Of a stretch of 64,000 bases of DNA, positions 1 to 11,568 are shown in pieces (the first letter of the stretch is position 1; each line of letters starts with the position of its first letter). This DNA is from Protonemura montana. Its lineage: Eukaryota > Arthropoda > Insecta > Plecoptera > Nemouridae. Both the position numbers and the translations under genes were made by a program. The stretch lies in assembly GCA_947568835.1 (NCBI GenBank), contig OX387608.1, forward strand, positions 12,934,001 through 12,998,000. Reading direction: 5' to 3'. The notes below the pieces were generated by a model that made no database searches, had not been told where the DNA came from, and saw only the letters and a list, made by a program, of their open reading frames with translations.

Positions 1-204
1 AAAATCATTGGTCTTCTTTGTTGTGCGATGCAATATCTTGCGCGTCGTAAAGTAGGTAACAATTGAAAATAATTTAGATAAATGCTAAGAATATTGGATA
101 TTTATAGCTAAAAAATGCTGAATTATAACCAATACAAGAACAGTCGTTAAACATCATTGGTCTTCTCTGTTGTGTGGTGCAATAACAAACCTTGAACGCC
201 GTAC
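1..204. repeat. two-copy direct repeat, period about 150 bp
   Basis: The unit around ATCATTGGTCTTCT, followed by TGTTGTG and a GCAATA-containing tail, occurs at about 2-50 and again at about 151-204 with scattered substitutions. The array may continue to the left outside the window. Its nature is unknown. Confidence 0.6.
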
Positions 205-2105
205 AGCTTTAAAAAGAGCGTCTAGTGGCAACATCTCCAGCCGCAGCCGACGATAATTCAATGATTGCCTCCTGTTGCCGCCAGCTTTGTCGGCACGGGC
301 AGCGGAAGAACCAGGAGCGTGGCCAAGATTGCAAAGCTATTGCGTAATTTCACGAACCTTTCCAAGTCTAATGCGTTATACTTTCAAAGTGGCGAAAGCC
401 ATGTCGGTTAAGCGGAACCGTCCAATCAGTAGAAAATAAATTCCTTATAAATTAGGGGTTTCTTATTTGGAATAGAACCATATCTGTTAGCTATAGTGTC
501 TTTTAAAATTAAGCACATCCGTAAGCATGTGCTTAAAGAGCGGCAAAACGCATAACAATAAATTAGCTCTCGTTGATTGTTTCCTGCCAACATATTTGGC
601 TTGAGGTAATCACATTATTGTAGCCCAATTTTCAAAATAGGAGAGTGTAGTGTTTTTAAGTGTCATGTGGTGATAAATGACGTAAGTCGTTGTAAATGGG
701 GCTTAATTAATTGCACTGAAAGTGGACTTTCTTATTGACTGATAACTCATAATAATACTGGACTATGGTGTCCTGTTTTGCAAATACAAGATATGATATC
801 AGGCTAGATTATAAATTACTTCACAACTAAAATCCTTTCCTAAACTAAATTATTATCTACATGCCTAACCTTGTTATCTAGTGGCATAACTACCTCTACA
901 GGTAATGTTAAAAGTTGACAGTCTCTAGTAATTTGTACCTAGTTTAGTGCACAAGATAAAATGCGTTTGCGTTGCTTCCCACGGCTTGCAAGGAATGACC
1001 AGAATATGTGAGCTTGCCTAAAGTCTGTCTGGATAACGCTGACAAATGTTATTTTCTGGAACCGTGTTTGCATTGTCTAGATTGCACGTTATGCTAATCT
1101 TACCACATGCATTGGAAGGAACGAGTTCTAATAGTTAACTAAAAAAGCTGGTTTGTTAGATAATGGGGAAACTATTTTTCTTGGTTTTTGATTAAATATT
1201 ACTATCAAAAACAACCTGATTAATCAGATTATTTGATTATAGTTGAGAGAGTGTCCATGTAAACAAAAGAAAAAAAGTTCTAAGGCTTATCTAACATATC
1301 AGTATTTGTAATAAAATAATTAGCAACAGCGTACCTTCCATATGTTGTGTCCGATAATCGTAAAATTTCTATCAGTTAAATATATTAACAATAAAGTGGG
1401 AAAGTTCCCGATTGCGTTTTTTTAAAAAGTCAACTTGAGCTAGACTTGCGCTACTCTCAAGAACCACGCCTTGCGTGAAGAGCGTGGTTCCAGCTACTTT
1501 GTGGCAGCACGGGCAGTCGTTGAATTGAGCACGGTACCGCAACCGAGAAATTTGCATAACAGCGGAACAAGATATGTCAACAGTGCGGTTGAAAAACCAT
1601 CGTTAGTAACGAGATCTCCGACTTCAAACAGTTTATGGATCAAAAACGATATTCTAGTTTAAAAACTGGAAATTTTCGACTGTAATTTGGCTTAGAATCA
1701 GTCATCTAGCGATTTAAAAGTTCTTAAAGAGGCGCCGACTCTAAGTGAGGTAAAAGTTTACAACCTTTTTCTTATACCGACTCTGTACCCTACCAAAAAT
1801 CCAAAGTGGATTGCTAGATAAGAAGAGGCTTACACTTGACAATATGATCGTATCACAGAAAACTAACTGTCTCTAGGCAAATATTTATTGAAATAGCCTA
1901 AGTTTATTTTATTGCTCAAAATTTTAACGCGTTGGACGCATTAGCACGATATGACAAACTACCAACCACTAACCTAATTTGATATCAAGATGGCATCCGT
2001 CAACAGATAATGTATTACAATCCAGCTTCAGCCTCCTCCCACAAACCGGCAACCTCCAAGCAAAGCCGGCGCCCCATAAAACAGTGAGATCCGTCTCGAA
2101 CCACT
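1..2105. other. left-edge non-coding sequence and 3' flank of sphingosine kinase
   Basis: No convincing gene is visible. The segment is AT-rich apart from a GC-richer patch at about 225-330. The first 200 bases hold two diverged copies of a roughly 50-base unit (about 2-50 and 151-204). Reading the minus strand, TTTATT on the plus strand at 1884-1889 and 1903-1908 gives AATAAA signals about 200 bases past the sphingosine kinase stop codon, so the kinase 3' UTR probably ends near 1880-1900. Confidence 0.5.
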
Positions 2106-5100
2106 CTACCTTGTCATGATGTTCGAAATCGACGGATACAGCTCAGCCTGTATCGGCCCGTAATCCACCACCTCTCCGTCGACCGTCATGTACCCGACGT
2201 TGGCGCTGGGCTCAATCCTGAACGCCGAGCACGGGATCACCTCCGCCTGCGCGCAATTCACGTGCGTGCCGTTAGACATGCCGAGCAGAAACTGCAGCAG
2301 CTGCCCCCTTGAGATGCCCGCTTTGACGACGACCAGCCATATAACGCCATCTGACAGCTTCGACTTTGGCGCGAAGAAGCAGTCGCGGCCGATATGCGAT
2401 TGATACGAGGCGTGTACTAGGATGAAGTCTCCTTCGATAAGCGTCCAGCTGTCTGAGACTGGCGTCGTCAGTGCCGGCAGCTGGCTGGGAGGTCCGTACA
2501 TTTGGACGTTGGCTTCGCGGTCACCGACCAAAGAGTCGGACAGGCTGTGATAGCTCGAACCGGCGTCCGAATAGAATGCACTGCGCTTTGACGTCGCCGA
2601 AAAGAAACTCTCCCGCCGCGACTGGTCGTGCTTGGAATGGTAGTAGCTGTCGCGGCGGCCTTTGTCGCCGATTGTCGAGTAGTAGCTGTCTGAGTTGCCA
2701 TCGTTTTCGCCGAGCTCGGTTAGGACTTGCCCGAGGGTCTCCAGGTTGAGGGAGCCGACCTCGGAGTGGCGTGCGAGAGAACCGTGGTAACTTTTGCTGG
2801 ACGTTACGGGAGTGGTGGCGGAGAGGTCGCCGGAATGGCTGGCGGTGCGGAACATCGGTGCTGAACGCGGCTGTGACGCTTTCGAGCTTGATACGGGCTG
2901 GTACCAGAGTTTGCCTGGGTATGTGCGGAGCCCTGGAATAGAAGCGGATGATGTTGTTAGAGTGGATTTGTTTCGGTCAGCTGTATGACTTACCCGTAAT
3001 CTGACACTGATAGCGATACATGGTTTTTATTGACCAGTGAACAATTCATTAAGGCCAAATTATAAGATTCATAAAGACCAATTTGCTGTTTTTATTAGAT
3101 ACAAAAGACGGGGTCGTTTATGTTAATATGTTGAATGTAGGATGTGAAACCTTATTTCACAATTTTTACACAGTTGCCTCCAGTCAGGCAAGCTTGAGCA
3201 GGTTACTTTTCTTACATCTAGTACATGATGATGTTTGGTCTCTTACAAATTCTAGTAATAAGCTGATATCTGTATCTATTGGTTACTGACCAAGATCTAA
3301 ACACATAAAAAAATCCATGGATCAGATCCACAAAGGAGAGTTAAAATTTAAACCCGGAGTTTAACAGAACATTAATTTTAATTCTAAATTTTAAATCTCG
3401 ATTATTCGAAACTTCCTTCTCCAAAACCCTTTCTACAGCCTCGAAGAATATCTCACCAACCATCTCTCCTCTGACTCCAAACTCCAAACCTTCCCCCATA
3501 ATCATGACCTATTGGCCTGCATGAGCTGCTAATTACTATTGTCACTTTATTGTTAACAAGTTATCGTAAAAAGCACATACAAATACTGTGTACTTGTCCG
3601 CAGCATCAAATAAATACAAATATCGGAGTTTGAAAAAAGTGTTTTAGAACTAAAATTGAAAAGCAAATAATTGGATGGCCTAAATTTGATGACCAGGCTA
3701 ATAGCTTTAGTAACCTCGATGATTTGACATTGAATTGAGTATCGAAAAACATGATTGTCAAAACCTCGAACAAAACGAATAGCATGATTAGTTTGGCACA
3801 AATGATTCACCAAAAGTTTAAAAAATCGCTTTTAAGTTGGCCAAAAAAGTTTCATTGCTAGGTTCCGAAAATTAAATTTAGGTTTTTATTGCCTGGCAAT
3901 AATTGGCATGATCTTTTTGAGAAAAATGTTAGTTTTATAATGTTTAACTTAGTTTTTTTTTAGTTGTTGTTTTGTTGTTGTTTTTCCTAATAGGAAAAAA
4001 GTATCCCTTGAGCACCTACAGCAAAACTTGCAAAGAAAGTGCTTGTAACTGAAGGTCAAGTGCAGAAAAATTACACTTCCTGATATTATTTGACCTCGAA
4101 AATTGTTTGAATCATCTGCACAGTAATAAAGTAATTACCAGAGAAACCAAATGTATAGGAAAGTTATTTAATAAAAATCCCCACATTGCTATGGATTTGT
4201 CATGGGCTTGGTCAAATCACCAAACTCATCTCCCTGCTCATCTGTACGCAGCATTCAGTAACCAGATTAAATCTAACGTGATAAAATAAGCATTGAATTG
4301 GCTCAGTGACTCGCATCTATTTAAGTCCAAGGTCACCAAAAAACACCGCTCCTCAAATGCTCATTGTGATCAATTTAAACTCTAAACGTGCCACATTGAC
4401 TGCCTGACTTAATCATGCAAATTTCATGCAAAGTAGAGAAAGCAGACAGGGAAATGTGACACCCTAGTATACAACCGCTAACTAATGTATGCTTCACGCC
4501 TTGTTTGTCTAGCTCCCAAACACTTAGCACTAGATAACAGGGGTAAACAAATCAAATGATAAAAATGTAGATTGTGATAACACCTGGTATATTTATCTAC
4601 GGTCAACTGGATGTTTTATCTCGAGTATTTGCTAAAGGGGTTAAAGATAGGATGAAGTTAGAAATCAATGGCTTCAATCTTAAACCATTTCCAACGGTAA
4701 TTCGTGCAAAGTGGAGAAATATCTTGTTTTATTTTGTTTGTTTTTATTCGAGGCCATTACAGTTTTTTTTTTATTTGGTACTGTAAAAAGTGACAAAATG
4801 ATAACAATTAGATCAAAAGATTGAAATTAGTTTTTCAGTAGTTCATTAAGAACTTAACAGTCCATTAATTTGTTTTTTACTTAGCAATAGCCAATCAGAA
4901 GATGTTTTTTTGTCTGTTAATTGCCTAACAGTGCCGGTACCTGAGCTGTACCACCTTATTCATGGTACCTAATAAATAATAATAACAAAAAAAAAACATG
5001 TAGCAGTTTCATTGAGCAAAGGATTTCAGAGCTGTGATCTGATGAGCTTTTCTGGTTTGAGGTGATTTGCAGCCCTAAAACGGGCCTTAAGTCTCTAAAG

Positions 5101-8100
5101 TCCTAAGGGCCTAGGACTTTAAGCCCTTTCTAGGGCCACAAACCACCTCAAAACAGAGCACAACCAAAAAGCACATCAAAACATGTAGCAGTTTCCTAGT
5201 AACATGTAGTTGAACGTCTTACCAACGAGTCGAGCCAAGCTCCAGATGGTGAAACGTGGACTGCCAATGGCTCGAAGCTTTTCCGACTCGATGTCTATAT
5301 CGGAAAGGAGACCCCATCCAACAGACAGGAACGAGAAAACCGTCTGCAACAAAAAAAGTTCTTATTGAATTACTCAGCCTTCGACCTTTGATGACGTTCT
5401 ACGGATTTTATGCAGATAACAAGTGTTTACTTGTTTTCATTTGATTTTGCTGTGCAAAATTATTGTCGGTTGTAGAATTAGAGAGAATGAATTGTATTTT
5501 AAGCCCGAAGCTTAACATAGATAGTGAATGAAGGCCCACCTAATATCGAGATCTAATTAAAGAAACTATATTCTTTTGCAATATTGCAGTTGGTGGCATT
5601 AGTACCTAATCCATACACCAGTGATTACATTAAATACATTACAAGATGAGATAATATCTCATCAGTGTTCCTTGCTGCTTTTACAAGCCCCTTAGTCCTT
5701 ACAGCAATTTAAAATCTGCATAACAAATTTAATTTGTCATGCGTTAATACACAGGAAAGAGGTAAGAAAATGGGAAAATTTTGATTAAAGGATAGGTTTG
5801 TAATAGCCTGGGTTGTGGATTGTCTAAAATTGACCGATAAGTTGTCTCTAGATATCGACACCACAATCAATTAAAATAGAGGAAACATGTGGTGTATCAT
5901 TTGATATCAAAATCGTAGTCTAGGCAGGCTGGTAACCAGGAAAACTGGAATGATTGGTCATACCAAGTTGATGATAAAACTTAAAATGTATGAGGCCGTT
6001 ACGTAAGATAAATAATGAATCTTTATTTACGAAGAGATGTTTACTTTATGAGGGTGTACTTTACTAGAAGATTATTGTAGCCAGCTATTTGCCACCTCAT
6101 TTCATAGAAAAGTAAGAATAAAACTAGCTTTTTTCTCATGGACAAAGTCCACAATACAATTGTTTAAAATTTATATGAACTCGATGAAATTTAAAGCAAA
6201 ACAAACATGAGATCCACGTTGATTGTTCTTTCAGCCTATTGTTTACTCAGGTTACAGTCTGCAGTGTTACCGATGAATTACACCACGTTTGCTTAGCGTT
6301 GTAATCTGATCAGAAACCGGCATGAACAGTAACTGATAAGACAAGTGTAACGTTCCAGATAAGTGTGTCGTGTGCACTAGAAACGTACCTGTGATTTTGT
6401 TTCTACACGGACTAGGTCCATCGGACAGTTACGAAACTTAACAATGTTCAACGCTGAGACGAGCACTGGGTTTTCGTCGTAAGGTTCGCTGAAAATGAAA
6501 AGAAATTGTTGTTAACTGTCGCACATGATGACAAGAAAAGCGAAAAGTGCGATGACGTAGAACCGTTGAATTCAGATACTTTAATTGCTGTTAGTGGTAA
6601 TGTTACCATGCAATTTTACAGCAACTTTTTATCTTTGTGTAATTTTGTTTCCAATCAACAAACATCATTCTTAGACTGAAAAGTAATGAAGCTAGTTCAG
6701 GTCAAAAATACCTTTTTGCATTATACTGGTTTTTAGACTCATGTCTACTTCGTCTAACCTTAGCCTAGTTTTGACAAAAACTATTATTTTCAAATGTTTT
6801 TTTTTTTTTTTTTTTTTATTATTTTTAAAAGAGTGTTTTTAATTTTAGTGCATCCACATTATTAAATTTTTAGAAAAATAATCAAATTTTATTGATTTTA
6901 TCACTTTTTGGTAATATTACCAGTTTTTAAAATACTGATTATTTTAAATCTCCTACCAGAAAACAAAAGAAAATATATTGTAGATTGTAGTAAAAAAAGT
7001 GTTGAAACATATTTGCTCCAAATATACAATCTGTAAGCAAGAGCAACTGCAATATGTGGGTTAAGCCAGCGTTGTTTTGATGAAGTCGTTTATGACTGTT
7101 CTGTCACGCTTACTGCATCCACGCTATTTATTGCACAAGATTACTCGAGCATGAAAATAATGACCTCTAACTTACTTATCTTATTTGGTCTACTGTTGAC
7201 CTGTTGCTTGTAGTAACATGAAGCAAAGATGAAAATTTAATTTTCTCACCACATTTTAGAAATATTGATTAGGCCAATTTTACAGTGTTGGTTCTTTGCA
7301 CTCATTTTCTCTGAATTGCATAAGTCTGACCTCAGCAAAATTGAAACTCAGTTAACGTATTATTTAATTAAAAAATAACACCCTAAATTTAGCAGCCATC
7401 CCTTGGAGCTATCATACATTTTTCAACATGCACTTTGTAGCCATCATATAAAGGAGATGGAGTTTAAACATTCTAAGAAGACGTAAATAAGGTAAACTAA
7501 TAGGCTAAAAAATGAAATTTTTTGTTGTTCTTCACTTAGCATTCAAAGCCCAGTTCAAATAGTTTTTGTCAAAACTAGTGCTAAGGTTAGATAAAGTAGA
7601 CATGAGTCTAAAAACTATTATAAAGAAAATCCACTTCTGTGCTTTTAAGTTACCATTGCTTTAGGCTAGATAAAATGCTGTGTCCAGGTTTGGCTTCTAC
7701 ACCTAAAATGTCAAGTTGAAATAGATTCGAACAGAAATGACTTAATATGACTACAATTTTGTTTGTGTTTATTTGCTCTCGAATAACCAAACGGTTGGAC
7801 CAATTTTGATGAAATTTTCAAGACACCTTCAAGATCACTGGACTCAGATCTGCTACGTTTTTCACCAAAATGTGTAAACAAGTTTGCTAGCTAATCAAGA
7901 TTTACAAAAATGTTCCTAAAATATTCCTCGACATTTGTATCAAAAAATTTGGTCATTACTAATGTTCCAATTTATGAAATGGCGCAGCTTTTGGCGACTT
8001 GAAAATATAAAAAAAAGTACGGTGGAAAAAATATTGGAAAGGGGGGAGGGGGGGCAGCCTATCAAGCTATTCTTGCACACTATATATATTTTTTTTCAAA

Positions 8101-11100
8101 GAAACAGAAAGACAATAAAAAAAACTCATTTACAATGCAACTCTTGCTGCAATTGCAAAGCTCTAGTACAGGTAATTTAATACAATCAGTTTAAAAAAAT
8201 GAAATATGCATACATTTTTAATTAACCTCTCTCCTTTCCTCTAAAAGTGTCTAGTTTTAAAGCAAACAGGATGCATAATAACAAGAGTGAATCCATGTAA
8301 ATTCAGTTGGAATTTGTTTATTCTTGTTCAGCCATCAAAAGATATTTTTAGAGATAGCAGTATACACGAGGAATTCTGATTTATATTAATATACAAATGC
8401 CACGCCAGAGCCCACCTAACTGTTTACTTTATTTCCTCTGCCTTGGTGGGTCCTCCACTTTCTCTTAAACTGACAGCCTTGTTGCTGACCATACTCTTGC
8501 CAGACAGGTAGCCAAAGATGCTTGGTGTAGAACTTTTGGTTCTGGCAAGGTATTTCCAAAACACTTATGAGGGTGATCTGGGCAATCAGTGTGGAAAAAC
8601 CTTTTCTGTCTTATCATTTGAAGCTAAAATGATAGGAGAGATGAAATTAGAAGTATCTGATTGGCTACGATCATGTTGATATATCTTAAACTGCAGTTAT
8701 ATTTGAAACTGGGGATTATAAAACTGGCCCAAAGTCTACCAGTGAGTAATTAAAATCTCTACAGCTATGCAAAGTGGCTACACATGGCTAAGATACCCTT
8801 AACAGGAATGATAAAAGACTTATTTGTAATAGCAATAAATAAAGTTAAAAATCACAGCCTAAAATGTTCAAATAACAACTTATGATTGGGGGGAGGGGGG
8901 TTACTTAATAGATAAGGTAAATATTAAAAGATAACAAAACACAGCACTTCACAACTGACCACTCATGGTTTGAATGAACTAGAATGGCTTCTAACATACT
9001 CTGTAGCTTGTGATGGTCCTAAACTATTTTACCAAAAAGGAGTGCATTTCCCACTTTAAAGATGAGAACCTCCTCATCGTTCATGTACTCTTTAAATTGC
9101 CTTCTGGCAGATGTGGGTGTCTTTAAAAATACAAAACCACCAGGCATCCTTACCAAGCGTGAAATGCATTTATATTTAATAGGTATTGACGTCCCATGAA
9201 GTAGAGTTTTTTGTATCAACTTTTTATCACACAAATCAATAAAAAGTGTTGTGAAATGACATCTATAGGTATATTTTCTGCTCATTAGTCATCAGAAATA
9301 GAGATATAAACTGTACCTAATGTGCAGAGTGATTGATGATGAAAAAAAAGCTGAATCAAATTAACTTCTACAGTGAACTTTTCTATTCAGTGAGAGAAAA
9401 TACCAAATAAAAACCATCTGGAGCTATTTTTTTCCATAAGAGCCAATGGAGACAAACGAATGGTATCTTCTGTCACTGGCTAGACATGCACATTCTTAAT
9501 TTTTCCCCTAACTAATGGGATTCTAGAGGATATGATTTTAAGTTAATGTGCATCTCACCATTAAGATTAGCTATCCTTAAGCACTTGGTGACTTTCAAGG
9601 AAGGACACCAAGATTGTTTGAAAATGCCTCAGGATAAAAATAATTACCAGTAAAGAAAAACGCCCAGTAACCTGCTACTTGTTATAAAGAAAAAAAAAAC
9701 ACACTCACATGCACACTTAGCAATGGCATAATAAGTGCTAGGTACAACCATACCATTAGAATATTTAGGATTGAGTTAATGAAGTAATGGTTCTCTTTTT
9801 TTAGTAGACAGACCTTTCAAAGACACAAGATTGAAAAAAAAAAGTTTAATTTTACTCACTCGATAGCAAAGGCGATGCTCTTAGCGAGTCCGTTTCCCGA
9901 CCCGCACGGAATCACACCGATCGGTATCTCTCGAACTGCCCTCTCCCAATCAGGCCGTTCGAAAATCCCATTGACAACTTCGAACAGGATGCCGTCTCCG
10001 CCAACCACGACGATTCCACGCCACTGGTAGATATCCTTCACGCGGACAAATTCGCGGGCGTAATTGGCGTGCCGCGTTACGTGCAGGTCGTACGGGATCT
10101 CGGCTTCGGCCAAAAGCGTGGCCACGCGGGCTTGGAACAAGTTGCGAGCCTTCCCGGGGCCACTCTTTGGGTTAAGAAGAACGAGGAGCTTTTGGTCGTC
10201 GCCCAGGTCTGATGAAGAGAGATATTTCGGGTGATTTTTCTAGCATGTTTGATTATTTCTTTAAATTTTCATTTTCTTTCGAGATATTTCATGAATGATT
10301 TATTTTACTTGAAGTTAGTAAGTAGTGAAAGTATCATTATGTAAGTCATGCATAGGTACAGCATACCACTTTTTGTGTAACATAGAATCTGACTCTGCAG
10401 ATTAAATTAAATTTAACTGAGACTTGAAAACAGTTTGAGTAGTTTAAGAAAGAATTGACACATGCTTTCATTCAGAAAATTCTCTTTCATCTCTTAGATT
10501 CTTAAGAAAGGGTGTGAACTCAATATGACCGACATCAGTATCAATGTGGGAGTGTTGTGGGTGTAGAAAAAGAGGTAAAGACTAATGCTGTACCTAGGTA
10601 TGCAAAAGTAAAGATGATCTTGACCTTGCGAGGCATGTTGTAACTGAAGGCCAACAGAACAGGATGCATCTTAGAGTGATTTATCTCGGTGCACGTATAC
10701 AACGTACATTTAAGAGCAGTTTGACCTTCCATGCACTGTATTTCGCAAAAATAAGGCCTAAGTGAAAATGCCACTGAACAGATAAAGGTCACCAATTAGA
10801 ATTATTTTCTAAATTCTGTGTGGATGTAGTGTTTTAAATTCGCATCAACTCACCACCATGGAATAAAGTTTCAGTGTAATCGTTGGACAAAATAGATCTC
10901 GGCATTGGTTTGTTTCTGATGAGGCATTTGACAGCAACCCTCCACTTTTGAGCCTCTCTCAGGTTGTCTTCATACTTGTCAAATGAACGGAATCGTAATG
11001 TAACTGTCATTCTCTCTCGCTTTTGGCCTGACTTGACGCGGAATTTCTTAAGAACATACGCGTAAATGTACAGGTATGCACTAATATCACTTTCATCCTG

Positions 11101-11472
11101 CAATCCTGAGTTTTCTTCGACAACTTTCAGATCGGTTCGTCGCCGAGGAGTTTGGTGACAAGCACATGATGCAGATGACTTTCGCTTGCTCCTCATGCAC
11201 CGACAACCGATGATATCGTTTATGTGGATTGTTTCAATTTTAATGTTGCCATTACTCTCTTTCTGCAAGCTCAAACCTTTCTCTGATAATTTCACACGAA
11301 ACACGGTGTTTTTCTTGGACAGAATGTAAAATGTTTCTTCAAGCAGTGTCCCTCCGTAGGGACTGCCGTCTTCCATCCTGACAGCTTCAACGCTTGTGGG
11401 CGATTGAAGACATGGTAGGGGAGTGTCGGAGATAATCCACAGCTGTGAAGAAGAGGCTGGAGGGAGAAGCAT
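2106..11472 (-). CDS. Sphk: sphingosine kinase (five coding exons)
   Basis: Phosphorylates sphingosine to sphingosine-1-phosphate. Minus-strand coding exons in order are 11472-10854, 10208-9860, 6488-6389, 5343-5223 and 2932-2106. They join in frame to 671 residues, close to insect sphingosine kinases. The N-terminal exon carries the family's lead domain. The second exon holds the diacylglycerol-kinase-type catalytic core, with LLNPKSGPGKA, the ATP-binding VVVGGDG (GGDG near residues 276-279) and IPCGSGNGLAKS. Exon 3 has NCPMDLVRVET and exon 4 GWGLLSDIDIESEKLRAIG, both diagnostic. The last exon begins LRTYPGKLWYQP, runs through a Ser/Tyr-rich insert with three related SYY boxes, and ends in the conserved C-terminal catalytic segment (GDFILVHASYQSHIG, later YMTVDGE). 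The start is the first ATG in frame; an upstream ATG at 11531 is in another frame. It is head-to-head with RpL18. Introns 2 to 4 are large and hold foldback repeats. Confidence 0.93.
4845..4925. repeat. dispersed repeat, copy 1 (TTAAGAACTTAACAGT family)
   Basis: Lies in sphingosine kinase intron 4. It shares the order TTAAGAACTTAACAGT, TTAATTTGTT-like, CAATAGCCAATCA and TTTTTTGT...GTTAA with a second copy at about 60380-60465. It looks like a short non-autonomous element. Confidence 0.55.
5045..5178. repeat. imperfect hairpin (foldback/MITE-like)
   Basis: The left arm GTTTGAGGTGATTTGCAGCCC at about 5054-5075 pairs with the right arm GGGCCACAAACCACCTCAAA at about 5134-5153. Inner arms built on GGGCCTTAAG and GGCCTAGGACTTTAAGCCC also pair. 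It lies just beside exon 4 of sphingosine kinase. It resembles the hairpin at 63020-63187 in layout. Confidence 0.6.
6721..7625. repeat. foldback element with about 65-bp inverted arms
   Basis: The stretch at about 6727-6790 (TTTTTAGACTCATGTCTACT onward) is the near-exact reverse complement of about 7558-7622 (ATAGTTTTTGTCAAAACTAG through GACATGAGTCTAAAAAC). The arms contain smaller palindromes of their own. The roughly 770-bp interior is AT-rich with a poly(T) tract at about 6799-6817 and no open frame. Related single arms occur at about 34025-34100. It spans the end of sphingosine kinase exon 3's flanking intron (intron 2). Confidence 0.65.
7626..9859. other. rest of sphingosine kinase intron 2
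   Basis: AT-rich intron sequence with two G-rich tracts (about 8040-8057 and 8886-8900). The minus strand has open, coding-like stretches at 8430-8560 and 9019-9285 that I could not assign to any family; they may be a decayed transposon. Nothing else is supported. Confidence 0.4.
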
Positions 11473-11568
11473 GTCCTTCGGAAGCGTAGTGGGCCGACTG
11501 CCACATTTGCGACACTAGCGCCATCGGCCATTGTACGGCGCGGGTAGTCTTTCTTCCGGTCGTCAAAA
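11473..11568. promoter_or_regulatory. divergent promoter of sphingosine kinase and RpL18
   Basis: Only 96 bases separate the two start codons. On the plus strand the pyrimidine run CTTTCTTCC at about 11549-11557 fits a 5'-TOP transcription start for a ribosomal protein gene, giving a leader of about 15-20 bases. No TATA box is seen. The minus-strand kinase transcript must start inside or across this interval. Confidence 0.6.
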
